Shown here: in pieces, positions 1-7,521 of the stretch
Layout: each line of letters opens with the position of its first letter
Position numbering within the stretch: position 1 is the first letter of the stretch
Assembly: GCA_963709655.1 (NCBI GenBank)
Contig: CAVPXF010000053.1
Coordinates: forward strand, 868,001-932,000
Direction: 5' to 3'
Length of the DNA stretch: 64,000 bases
Origin: Roseiarcus sp963709655
GTDB lineage: Bacteria; Pseudomonadota; Alphaproteobacteria; Rhizobiales; Beijerinckiaceae
Position numbers and translations under genes: made by a program
The notes under the pieces: model-generated
Seen by the model: only the letters and a program-made list of their open reading frames with translations
What the model was told of the DNA's origin: nothing
Databases searched by the model: none

Positions 1-742
1 GCGGCTCTTTGGTCACAGAGAGAGCGCTCTGTTGAACGAATGCATGGAAGACCCGAATGTCGCCCTGATACGGAGATGGTCGCCTCTCCTTGTGGAGATT
101 GCAAGGATTTAGCGGTCGGCGACTTCGGCTCGGATTCTGGTGACACATACTTCAATCCCGATATCGCAGGGCGTCAAACATTCGGGGGGCCCTGAACGAC
201 GATGCAGCGGTCGATCGGGGATTGCGCTAGCTGCCACTGGAAACCCCGGGCGACTCCTGTACGCGCGCTATCCCATCTGTTTCCGCCATTCGGCCGGCGT
301 CCGGTCTCCGCCCAATTGAGGCGTTGAAGGCCACGACGCGCAACGGGTGCTTTACGTCGATTGGCGGCGTTGAATGGCTCGCGACGAACGCCCGCTCCCG
401 GCCGATTTTGGCCTTTGGCCCACGGGCGCCAAGCGTGGAATTGGCGCCGTCACGTCGCGGTACGGACCCATCCGGGCGCATGGGGTCCAATCCTCCGTAA
501 GCCGCTTCGCGATGCGTCCGGTCGGGCGGCCGGCCGCACTCAAGAAGCCGAGCGACAGAAAACGCAGCAATATGTGATCCACGTTTGTTCATGCGCCCGG
601 CTACCGGAGAACAAGGCCGCATGTCCGATTGTCCCGAGGCGCCCTCATCGCCCGCTTGGGCCACATTTCCTCCGCGGGGGAAAAGAATCCTCGCCGCGCC
701 TTACAACCCGGCCGCGCCGGTCGTGCGCCCTCGCTTCGCCCG

Positions 743-814
743 CCTGTTCTTTCCCTGTTCCGACCTGATAAACGCCTGTTCGGCGCCTGTTCCGGACCTG
801 TTAAGACGCCTGTT
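743..814. repeat. Seven CCTGTT-type repeats with about 11-bp period
   Basis: CCTGTT occurs at 743, 754, 775, 786, 797 and 809, and the variant CCTGAT at 764. The spacing of 10-12 bp is one helical turn, so all copies face one side of the DNA. The period is not a multiple of three, so this is not a protein repeat. It resembles an iterated protein-binding site or a degenerate minisatellite; no function is assigned. Confidence 0.6.
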
Positions 815-908
815 CGAAGCCCGCTCGAGTCCGCAACCGCAGGGTTGCAATCGCGACAACCAATTGAAATTGCAGGACTTTCACGATCGGCGCACCGGCA
901 CGCGCGGC

Positions 909-930
909 AAAAAGCCGCCTGCTAGCAGGC
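909..930 (-). terminator. Rho-independent terminator of the 985-4023 operon
   Basis: Read on the minus strand, the self-complementary segment GCCTGCTAGCAGGC is followed by GGC and five T. It lies about 55 bases past the stop codon of the last gene of the minus-strand unit. The stem has little or no loop, so strength is uncertain. Confidence 0.55.
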
Positions 931-984
931 ACTCGGATCGTCGACGGCGGAGCCCTGGACGAAACGCTTTCGCTCCCGACCTCT

Positions 985-1602
985 TCAGGCCGCGGCCTTC
1001 GCCGCCTCGACCGCCTCCTCGACCTGGCCGAGACGCTCCTTGCCGAAGAACATTTCCTTGCCCACGAAAAATGTCGGAACGCCGAACACGCCGCGCGCGA
1101 CCGCGGCCGCGGTGTTGTCGGCGAGCGTCTGCTTGACCGGATCGGTTTGCGCGGCGGCGAGCAGGCTCGCCGAATCGAGGCCGGCGGCGTCGATCGCTCC
1201 CTTCAGCACTTCGGGATCGTCGAGCTTCAGCCCGTCCTCCCACATGCCCCTAAGGCCCATCTCGAGGAACGCCGGCCCGACGCCCGCCGCGCGCGCCGCG
1301 ATATAGGCCCGCATCAGCATCAGCGAAATGACCGGGAAATGCGGATTGAGGCGATACTTGTCGAGCTTGTGCCGGGCGGCGAAGCGCTTGATCTCCAGCA
1401 TCTCGTATTCGAGCTTGCCCTTGATCGGCGCGAAGGCAAGCATGGGCGCCTTGTTGCCGGTCGCCTTGAAGATGCCGCCGAGCAGGCAAGGGTTGATGTC
1501 GAGTTTCGCCCCGGTGCGCTCGAGGATCGGCGGCAGCGCCCGATAGGCGAAGTAGGCGTTGGGGCTGGCGAAGTCGAAGATGAATTCGATGGTCGGCGTC
1601 AT
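985..1602 (-). CDS. 2-hydroxychromene-2-carboxylate isomerase family (DsbA-fold) protein
   Basis: About 205 aa. The N-terminus has the beta strand FIFDFASPNAYFA typical of the DsbA-like / glutathione S-transferase kappa fold of 2-hydroxychromene-2-carboxylate isomerases, and near the C-terminus GVFGVPTFFVG, the cis-proline loop of this fold. Members act on aromatic intermediates with glutathione, but many homologues serve other, unknown roles. I chose the ATG at 1602 over an upstream TTG because it overlaps the stop of the preceding SDR by one base (TGATG), the usual sign of translational coupling. It is the third gene of the unit that starts with the fused lipid enzyme, so a role in processing a product of that pathway is a reasonable inference only. 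Confidence 0.8.
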   Translation of the reverse strand: MTPTIEFIFDFASPNAYFAYRALPPILERTGAKLDINPCLLGGIFKATGNKAPMLAFAPIKGKLEYEMLEIKRFAARHKLDKYRLNPHFPVISLMLMRAYIAARAAGVGPAFLEMGLRGMWEDGLKLDDPEVLKGAIDAAGLDSASLLAAAQTDPVKQTLADNTAAAVARGVFGVPTFFVGKEMFFGKERLGQVEEAVEAAKAAA

Positions 1603-2342
1603 CACCAAATCTCCGTCCAAGGCCGCAGGTCCATCTCGAAGGTCCAGGCGCTCCGCTCCTGGCGGTAGAGCCAGACATAGTTTTTCGCGATCGCGTCGGG
1701 AACCAGAATCTCTTCGCGGGCGCGCTTTTCGGCGGCGTCGGGCATCAGGCCGCGGATGAAGGCGCCGTCGATCGCCCCGTCGATGACGATATGGGCGACA
1801 TGCACGCCCTTCGGACCGAATTCGCGCGCCAGGCTCTGCGCCAGCGCCCGCAAGCGCATGCTTGGCGCCGGCGAAGGCGGAAAAGCCCGCGCCGCCGCGA
1901 GGCTCGCGGTCGCGCCGGTGAAGAGCATCGTCCCCCTGCCCCGCGGGGCCATCACGCGCGCGGCCTCCCGCCCGGCCAGGAAGCCGGCGAAGGCCGCCAT
2001 CTCCCAGACCTTGGAATAGACCTGCGCCGTCGTCTCGGTGACGGGAAAGCGCACGTTAGCCCCGATGTTGAAGACCAAGACCTCGACCGGCCCGATCGTG
2101 CGCTCGACCGTGTCGAAGAAGGCCACGACATCGGCCTCGTTGCGTGCGTCGAGCCCGATCGCGTGCGCCTCGCCGCCGTCTGCGCGGATGCTGGCCGCCA
2201 GCGTCTCCAGTTGCTCGACGTGCCGCGGGCGGCGGGTGACGACGGCGGCGAGGTTTTCGCGAGCGAAGGCGCACGCGACCGAGGCGCCGAGGCCGTCGCC
2301 CGCCCCGATCACCACGCAAACGCCGCGTCTCGCATCAGTCAT
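1602..2342 (-). CDS. SDR family oxidoreductase, with a compensated frameshift across the active site
   Basis: A short-chain dehydrogenase of about 246 aa with the dinucleotide-binding glycine motif (IGAGDGLG, near residue 12). Read as it stands, residues about 148-163 make no sense for the family and the catalytic Tyr/Phe-xxx-Lys segment is missing. Shifting the frame between about 1900 and 1852 gives GGAGFSAFAGAKHAL followed by RALAQSL, the expected active-site helix with F-A-G-A-K. One base appears lost near 1900 and one gained near 1853. The gene overlaps the end of the upstream lipid enzyme by 8 bp and its own stop overlaps the next start, so the three genes form one translationally coupled unit. 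Substrate unknown. Confidence 0.8.
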   Translation of the reverse strand: MTDARRGVCVVIGAGDGLGASVACAFARENLAAVVTRRPRHVEQLETLAASIRADGGEAHAIGLDARNEADVVAFFDTVERTIGPVEVLVFNIGANVRFPVTETTAQVYSKVWEMAAFAGFLAGREAARVMAPRGRGTMLFTGATASLAAARAFPPSPAPSMRLRALAQSLAREFGPKGVHVAHIVIDGAIDGAFIRGLMPDAAEKRAREEILVPDAIAKNYVWLYRQERSAWTFEMDLRPWTEIW

Positions 2343-4023
2343 AGGATGGGCTCCGGGGCAGGATAAAGAAGGCGATCAGCCCTTGCGCCAGATAATAGGT
2401 CGGCAGCGTCGCCTGATCCACCGGCCAGCCGGCGTGGCCGAACCGAAAGAGCGCGATGGTCATGTCCGACAGCATGAAGAATACCGCCCCGATCGCGACC
2501 GCAATTGCCCGCCTGTCGCCCAGAACCGTCGCACGCCCGGTCGCCTGGGCGGCGTCGCAGGCGACGACAATGGCGTAGATCGCGACGGGAATCCTCAAGT
2601 CCGCTGCGACCCCTGGCCAGATGGACGCAAAAGCGAGCGCCGCAAAGCCGCCTACGGCGGCCGCCGCGAGGCGCGACGGCAAGAACCCGACGGCGCGCGA
2701 GAAGGCGGCGATATAGAAGCCGTGCGCGATCAGAAAGGCGACGAGCCCAGGCAGAAACAGCGACGGCGCCAGGAGGAGGACATCGCCTGCGAGCGAAGCG
2801 GCGAGCGCGGCCAGAACGAGGCGCTTCGCGGCAGGCTCGCCCTGGCGCGGCGCGAACGAGGCGATCAGGAGGACGAGCGCGGCGGGCTTTGCGATAGGCT
2901 CCACGGTCGGCCAGCCGAGCGCGTAAGACGCCGAGGCCAGCGCGCCGGCGAAGACGAACAGCGCCTCGAGGATCGCGATTCGGCCGTCGAGCAAGGCGCC
3001 CAAGGCCCACAACGATGCGGCGAGCGCGGCGAACACGGCGAGGCCGGCGCCGAGCGGCAGACCGTGGGCCGCCGCGAGGAAGGCCGTGGTCGCGCCGATC
3101 ATCGCCAGGAGCGCCGCGAAAGCGAGGATCGACGCCGCCGGCCCGGCGGGCGGGTCGTACGGACGGACCGCTGTGAGGACGAACGGCGGCGGCGCCTTTG
3201 GACGAAGGTTGGCCGGAACCCAGCCGGGCGGCGCGACCCACACCCGGAGCTTGTCGCGCCAGTCGGTCGCGCGGCGGCAGAGGTCCGCCATGGTCGCGTA
3301 ATAGGAGAGATTCGCCCCGATCGGATCGAAGGTTTTTAAGCCGCCGCGGACGCCGAACAACGGCGTTTCGACCTCCGGCTCGAAGGTGCCGAACAGCCGG
3401 TCCCAGAGGATGAAGACGCCGCCGTAGTTCTTGTCGAGATAGGGGTCGTTGATGCCGTGGTGGACGCGGTGGTTGGAGGGCGAGGCGAACACGCGGTCGA
3501 ACCAGCCGAGCTTGCCCACGAGCTCGGTGTGGATCCAGAACTGGTAGAGGAGATCGATCAGCCCGACCCCGACGAACACGACCGGGGGCACGCCCGCCAC
3601 CGCCATCGGCAGATAGAAGATCCAGCTCAGGAAAACGCCGGTGCTCGGTTGGCGAAGCGCCGTCGAGAGATTGAAGCGGTCGCTCTGGTGATGGACAACA
3701 TGCGCCGCCCAGAAGAGGCCGACCTCGTGATCGATGCGGTGATTCCAGTAGTAGAAGAAATCGTAAACGATCAGCGCGCCGACCCAGACACGCCAGTCGT
3801 CGGCCCGGAGCGCGAACAAGGCGAAGCGATTAAAGATCAGGAGATAGACGCCGACGCTGAGCGCCAGCATGAAGACGCCGGACAGCTGGCTGAGGATGCC
3901 CGCCGTCAGCGACCCGACCGCGTCGTTGAGGCGATAGACGTTGCGCCCGGTCGCGATCCCGACCACGAACTCAGCCGCCATCAGGACGATGAACACCGGA
4001 ATCGCGTAGACGATGACGTTCAA
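2335..4023 (-). CDS. Sterol desaturase/alkylglycerol monooxygenase-type domain fused to a lysoplasmalogenase (YhhN/TMEM86)-type domain
   Basis: 562 aa, all membrane-associated. The N-terminal half (to about residue 250) has the fatty-acid-hydroxylase histidine boxes HRIDH (95-99), HVVHH (108-112) and HRVHH (185-189), which bind a di-iron centre. The C-terminal half (about 295-560) is a run of hydrophobic helices with the AGDVLLL and IAHGFYIAAF segments (about 412-441) typical of YhhN/TMEM86 lysoplasmalogenases. In animals, AGMO (first domain type) cleaves alkyl ether lipids and TMEM86B (second type) cleaves vinyl ether lysolipids, so one polypeptide may combine two ether-lipid-cleaving activities; that is inference. 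First gene of a three-gene coupled unit on the minus strand. Confidence 0.8.
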   Translation of the reverse strand: MNVIVYAIPVFIVLMAAEFVVGIATGRNVYRLNDAVGSLTAGILSQLSGVFMLALSVGVYLLIFNRFALFALRADDWRVWVGALIVYDFFYYWNHRIDHEVGLFWAAHVVHHQSDRFNLSTALRQPSTGVFLSWIFYLPMAVAGVPPVVFVGVGLIDLLYQFWIHTELVGKLGWFDRVFASPSNHRVHHGINDPYLDKNYGGVFILWDRLFGTFEPEVETPLFGVRGGLKTFDPIGANLSYYATMADLCRRATDWRDKLRVWVAPPGWVPANLRPKAPPPFVLTAVRPYDPPAGPAASILAFAALLAMIGATTAFLAAAHGLPLGAGLAVFAALAASLWALGALLDGRIAILEALFVFAGALASASYALGWPTVEPIAKPAALVLLIASFAPRQGEPAAKRLVLAALAASLAGDVLLLAPSLFLPGLVAFLIAHGFYIAAFSRAVGFLPSRLAAAAVGGFAALAFASIWPGVAADLRIPVAIYAIVVACDAAQATGRATVLGDRRAIAVAIGAVFFMLSDMTIALFRFGHAGWPVDQATLPTYYLAQGLIAFFILPRSPSYD

Positions 4024-4463
4024 GCCGTCCTCTCCCTGGGCGTTTTGGCCGGGAGACTACGGCGGAGGCGGAAGGAGTCAATCGCCAGCGTGGGTTCTCG
4101 GCTTTCCTGGCGAGGCGGGCGGAATGACGCGCCGCGCCACCAGCGACCCGCAGCGTCGCCCCGCCCGTCGTCCCGGCCCGCTCCCCGCAGCGCAGCATGG
4201 GAGGCCGCGATCGGGCGGCACCAGCCCGACCCTCCCGGCGAGTGCGCCGGGCGACGAAGCGGCGGCGCAGACATCGACTGCCGGGCTCCATCCCGGCGCG
4301 AGGACCACTCCTGCGCAGTCGGCAGGTTTCGAACGCGCGCCTCCCGACATCTGTCTCGTGCGTGACCCGGAGGAAATAGCCGCCCAACGAAGCCGACGGT
4401 CTTGGCCGAATCTCGATAACCCTAATTTCGAGAGCTTCGGCGGTCGTCGTGATTTTTCAGGTG
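4024..4463. other. Intergenic stretch, no gene recognised
   Basis: Lies between the divergent lipid-enzyme operon and the PEP-CTERM gene. It is GC-rich for the first 330 bases with no recognisable frame or RNA; the AT content rises from about 4380 toward the promoter at 4464-4507. Confidence 0.5.
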
Positions 4464-4507
4464 ATCGTCCGGACAATGTTGACAAACGTTTTATCGTCCG
4501 GTAGAAG
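4464..4507 (+). promoter_or_regulatory. Candidate promoter of the PEP-CTERM gene with two ATCGTCCGG repeats
   Basis: TTGACA at 4479-4484 and TAGAAG at 4502-4507 are 17 bases apart, a good sigma-70-like spacing. The nine-base direct repeat ATCGTCCGG occurs at 4464-4472 and 4493-4501, flanking the -35 box and touching the -10 box, as an operator pair would. The start codon follows about 60 bases later. Confidence 0.5.
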
Positions 4508-4568
4508 TTTTGCGTGGGGAATTTGGCCTCTAGGCCTTATCGGTCGCAGATTTGACTGGGGATAATTG

Positions 4569-5237
4569 ATGATATCGACTTGTTTGCGCGGCGCAGTCGC
4601 CGCTGCGGCCATCGTGGCCGCTTCCTCGGCTTTCGCCGCCGCGAATCTTGTCGCCGACGGCGACTTCAGCAATCCGTGGGGCGGCAGCACATTCACCGAC
4701 TACCTTAGCGGCTCCACGTTTGGTCCTTGGACCGTCACCGGTTCGGGCAGCGGCCCCTATGGCAGCGCGGGCGTCGATCTGATCGGCGGCTACTGGCAGG
4801 CGCCCACCTCCGGCGGCGGCAGCGTCGACCTCGACGGCCTCTATCCGGGCGGGATCGAGCAGACCCTCACACTGACCAGCGGCAAAACGTACGATCTGAG
4901 CTTCTACCTGTCCGGCAACCCGGATGGCTTTCCGACGACGAAGTCGGTTACCGTGTCGATTGGCAATTTTGACGAAACCTACACCTATACTCTGAGCGCT
5001 GGCAATTCGCACACGAACATGCTGTACCAGCTGGTAACGGCGCAGTTCGTGGCGGGCTCGACCAACACGCTGTCGTTCAGCAGCAACGACGGCGGCGGCA
5101 GCCCGTTCGGGCCGGTCGTGGGCGGCGTGAGCGTCGCGGTCCCCGAGGCGTCCACTTGGGCGATGGTGGGCCTCGGCTTCGCCGGCCTCGCCTTCGCGGG
5201 CTATCGTTCTCGCCGCACCGCGATCTCGATCGCGTAA
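4569..5237 (+). CDS. PEP-CTERM sorting-domain protein
   Basis: About 222 aa. Residues 1-25 are a signal peptide ending in the SSAFAAA cleavage region. The mature part begins NLVADGDFS and is Gly/Ser/Thr-rich with beta-strand character, like the DUF642/choice-of-anchor carbohydrate-binding-like domains found in many PEP-CTERM proteins. The C-terminus is a textbook sorting signal: VPEAS, a hydrophobic helix (MVGLGFAGLAFAG), then YRSRR. Such proteins are handled by an exosortase and end up in the outer envelope or extracellular matrix; no exosortase gene is in this window. The ATG at 4569 follows GGGG by 7 bases; a TTG directly before it is less likely. A strong terminator follows. Confidence 0.88.
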   Translation: MISTCLRGAVAAAAIVAASSAFAAANLVADGDFSNPWGGSTFTDYLSGSTFGPWTVTGSGSGPYGSAGVDLIGGYWQAPTSGGGSVDLDGLYPGGIEQTLTLTSGKTYDLSFYLSGNPDGFPTTKSVTVSIGNFDETYTYTLSAGNSHTNMLYQLVTAQFVAGSTNTLSFSSNDGGGSPFGPVVGGVSVAVPEASTWAMVGLGFAGLAFAGYRSRRTAISIA

Positions 5238-5261
5238 GACTGTTTCCTTACCGACAAACGG

Positions 5262-5287
5262 AAAAGCCGCCTGCGGGCGGCTTTTTT
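5262..5287 (+). terminator. Strong rho-independent terminator
   Basis: A 10-bp perfect stem (AAAAGCCGCC / GGCGGCTTTT) with a TGCG loop and a run of six T. It can act in both directions because the left arm starts with AAAA. It ends the PEP-CTERM transcript and appears to be the landing site of the intron remnant that begins five bases further on. Confidence 0.9.
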
Positions 5288-5291
5288 GTTA

Positions 5292-5587
5292 GTGCGCCAG
5301 CAAATGGGCATCGACTTGAAGTGGAAGTCCTCTCGTGAGGTGGCCACAGCGAGCGAAGCGAACCGCAGAGCGTCGGACCGCGAGGGCGGCGTGAAGGAAG
5401 CGGGGAGCGAAGCTGCGGGCCGACGAACAGGAGCCGGCTAGAAGGCGGGAGCCGAGCAGGGCGAGCGGGCCAATGACCGCGAAGCCCTAGTGCTCAAGGC
5501 GAGGAGACGGGATCGAGCGGCACGAGGGGACGCCGCAAGGCGGCCGCTACGCTGACGCGGTACGGCTCGCTGATACAGGGTCTTGAC
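5292..5587 (+). mobile_element. Remnant of a group II intron (5' end, domain I), probably group IIC
   Basis: The segment starts with GTGCGCC, the GUGYG 5' end of group II introns, five bases after the T-run of the terminator at 5262-5287. Inside it are landmarks of bacterial group IIC domain I RNA, including GTGGAAGTCC, GTGAAGGAAGCGG, GACGAACAGGAG and CGGCTAGAAGG, in the order known from the Oceanobacillus iheyensis intron. Insertion directly behind a terminator hairpin is the hallmark of group IIC introns. There is no reverse-transcriptase gene and no domain V/VI, so only the 5' fragment is left. The right border near 5587 is approximate. Confidence 0.65.
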
Positions 5588-5653
5588 CGATCATTTGTTC
5601 GCAAATTCGAGTCCGGCTATAAGGGCTAAGACCCCCGCTCGAATTTTAGGACG

Positions 5654-6076
5654 ATGAAGCCAGTGCACGCCGCCCGGTTCCGTCTGGGATCTTTGACGTT
5701 CCCCGCCCTGGTGGCCGTCACGCTCGTGGCGTCCTCGGCTTTCGCCGACGACGGCGCCCCCCATAAGACGAACAAAGCTCCGGGGCGCCCGCGGCATGCG
5801 AAGTCCGTCGCGAAATCGGCCAGTTCGTCCGGCGCGTTGGAGGACGTCAGATTCTCGAACCCCTACGCGCCGCCCGTCGGGACCGCCCAGGCGCCGAAAA
5901 GCGACTTGGCGCCGGCCGGCAAAGCCCCGCCGAAACAGCCCGAAGGCGGCGTGTCAGTCGGCGTCAAGTGGCACGCGAGCAATGACCCGAACAACCCGTA
6001 CGAACACGTGCTTCCGAGGTCAGGCGAAGACGGGCCGGGCGACAGCCTGCAACTCGGGGTCAAGCTCGGATTTTAG
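5654..6076 (+). CDS. Small secreted protein, unknown function
   Basis: 140 aa. Residues 1-30 form a signal peptide with a cleavage site after ASSAFA; the rest is Pro/Lys/Ala-rich up to about residue 90 and then ends in a short ordered tail, VSVGVKWHASNDPNNPY, terminating in LQLGVKLGF. The aromatic last residue and alternating hydrophobic pattern could be an outer-membrane-type beta strand, but one strand is not enough to claim a barrel. I do not recognise a family. It is flanked by the intron remnant and by the convergent NRAMP-like gene 32 bases downstream. Confidence 0.65.
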   Translation: MKPVHAARFRLGSLTFPALVAVTLVASSAFADDGAPHKTNKAPGRPRHAKSVAKSASSSGALEDVRFSNPYAPPVGTAQAPKSDLAPAGKAPPKQPEGGVSVGVKWHASNDPNNPYEHVLPRSGEDGPGDSLQLGVKLGF

Positions 6077-6108
6077 CTGAAGCGATCTCGCCTGCGCGGC
6101 GAGGCGGG

Positions 6109-7356
6109 TCAGAAGAGCCCCGAGACGCCGCCGTAAAGACCAACGGCGATCACAACCGTCGAGACGCCGATCAGGCCCCAGAGGTAGAGCCCCTGTGGAC
6201 GCAGCGGCGCCGGCAGCGCCTTAACAGCCAACGCAACGAGGAAGCCGATCACCAGCGGCAGCAGGAAAGCGTTGAGAACCTGCGCCGCGATCGTGAGCCA
6301 GACAAGGTCGGGAACCAGCCAGACGACGACGGCGGACCCGACGACCGAGGCCGCATAGACGCCATAGAACCACTTCGCCTCGAAAGGGCGATCCTCCAGC
6401 GAGCGGCGGTAGCCGGCGACCTCGCCGACCCCCCACGCGAGCGCAAGCGAACAGACGATCGCCGCCACGAGCGAAGCGCCGAGGACGCCTGCGCTGAAGA
6501 CCAGCCGTCCGACGCTCTCGCCCATGAGCGGAGTCAGCGCGTTGCTGATCTCGCCGACGCTGCCGAGGCCCGCCGACTCCCCGCCGGAATAAAGCATGGC
6601 GGCCGCGGCGACCAGCACGGCGCCTGTCAGGCACTGCGTGAGCACGGCGCCGAACGCCGTATCCCAACGTGCTGCCGCAAGATCGCCGGGCTGAAGCTTT
6701 TTGTCGGCGATGGCGGACTGCTGGTAGAAGATCATCCAGGGATTGAAGGTCGCGCCGATCACCGCCGCAACCAGGAACATGAATTCGCGATTGCCGATCG
6801 GTGCGTCGATCGCATCCTTCGCCAGGGCGGCGAGGCTCGGATGCGCCGCCCAGGCCACGGCGAAGAACGCCAATTCGAACAGGCCGACGACGATCGCCGT
6901 CCGCTCCACGCGCCGGTAGGAGCCGGTCGCGACGACCGCGAGCAGCGCCGCCGCCGACAAGGGCAAGGTCAGCCCGCGCGATAGGCCGTAGAGTTCTCCA
7001 ATGCCCGCCACGCCGGTGAATTCGGTAATCAGCGAGCCGATCACCGCCGCCGCCAGGCCCGCCGTCGACAGCCACGCCCATCCGACCCCGAAGCGCTCGC
7101 GGATGAGTTCGCCGTGGCCGCGGCCGGTGTAGATGCCGAGCCGGACCGTCAGCTCCTGCAACATGTAGAGCATCGGGATCAGCAGGATGAGCAGAGGCAG
7201 CAGGCGATAACCCCATTGCGCCCCGCCCTGTGCGGCGGTGACGACATTGCCGGCGTCGGTGTCGGCCAGCATGACGAGGAGCCCCGGTCCCCACACCGCG
7301 ACCGCGCGCACGATGGAAACCGTGCTGAAACCGTTCGTTCGCGTGATATCATCCAT
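6109..7356 (-). CDS. NRAMP-family metal ion transporter with atypical binding motifs
   Basis: About 415 aa with 11 predicted membrane helices. The N-terminal WGPGLLVML fits TM1 of Nramp proteins, but the metal-binding DPGN is DAGN (within ADTDAGN), and the TM6 MPH motif is NPW (FNPWMIFYQQS). In canonical Nramp proteins the TM6 Met helps select Mn2+/Fe2+ over Mg2+/Ca2+, so the substrate here is open. The ATG at 7356 is preferred over an upstream TTG at 7419; an AGGAG lies 11 bases ahead of it. The gene is divergent from the slipin gene, with a 13-bp tandem repeat between them. Confidence 0.82.
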   Translation of the reverse strand: MDDITRTNGFSTVSIVRAVAVWGPGLLVMLADTDAGNVVTAAQGGAQWGYRLLPLLILLIPMLYMLQELTVRLGIYTGRGHGELIRERFGVGWAWLSTAGLAAAVIGSLITEFTGVAGIGELYGLSRGLTLPLSAAALLAVVATGSYRRVERTAIVVGLFELAFFAVAWAAHPSLAALAKDAIDAPIGNREFMFLVAAVIGATFNPWMIFYQQSAIADKKLQPGDLAAARWDTAFGAVLTQCLTGAVLVAAAAMLYSGGESAGLGSVGEISNALTPLMGESVGRLVFSAGVLGASLVAAIVCSLALAWGVGEVAGYRRSLEDRPFEAKWFYGVYAASVVGSAVVVWLVPDLVWLTIAAQVLNAFLLPLVIGFLVALAVKALPAPLRPQGLYLWGLIGVSTVVIAVGLYGGVSGLF

Positions 7357-7419
7357 CCGCAAGGGCGCTCCTGAGGCCGGGCGAGTAGGGAGTGCGCAAG
7401 TCTCCAAGTCAACTGCCAA

Positions 7420-7445
7420 ATGGGCGCACTTGATGGGCGCACTTG
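7420..7445. repeat. Perfect 13-bp tandem repeat between NRAMP-like and slipin genes
   Basis: ATGGGCGCACTTG occurs twice head to tail. It sits in the shared upstream region of the divergent pair, about 65 bases ahead of the NRAMP-like start and 77 ahead of the slipin start. It could be an operator pair or a simple duplication. Confidence 0.6.
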
Positions 7446-7521
7446 GGTCGTGGCGGAACGCTGGCGCCGGCCGGAAAAATCCCCATATTGATCAGACGAG
7501 CTGGGGACTGAGAGGTTTCCC

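Larger units (their letters stand above)
1..984. other. Stretch without a recognisable gene
   Basis: Open frames exist on both strands, but none has a recognisable family, a convincing ribosome binding site or a protein-like composition; they are rich in Arg, Pro and Ser, as expected of chance frames in GC-rich DNA. The only structures I see are the CCTGTT repeat at 743-814 and the terminator at 909-930, listed separately. A gene that lies mostly outside the window could end in the first 200 bases. Confidence 0.5.

Noticed and set aside
227..664. Minus-strand 145-residue frame near the window start
   Set aside because: Low-complexity Arg/Pro/Gly-rich sequence without recognisable features.
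5598..5625. A tRNA T-arm-like string near AAATTCGAGTCCGGC
   Set aside because: No acceptor, D or anticodon stems can be formed around it. No tRNA or rRNA gene was found anywhere in the window.
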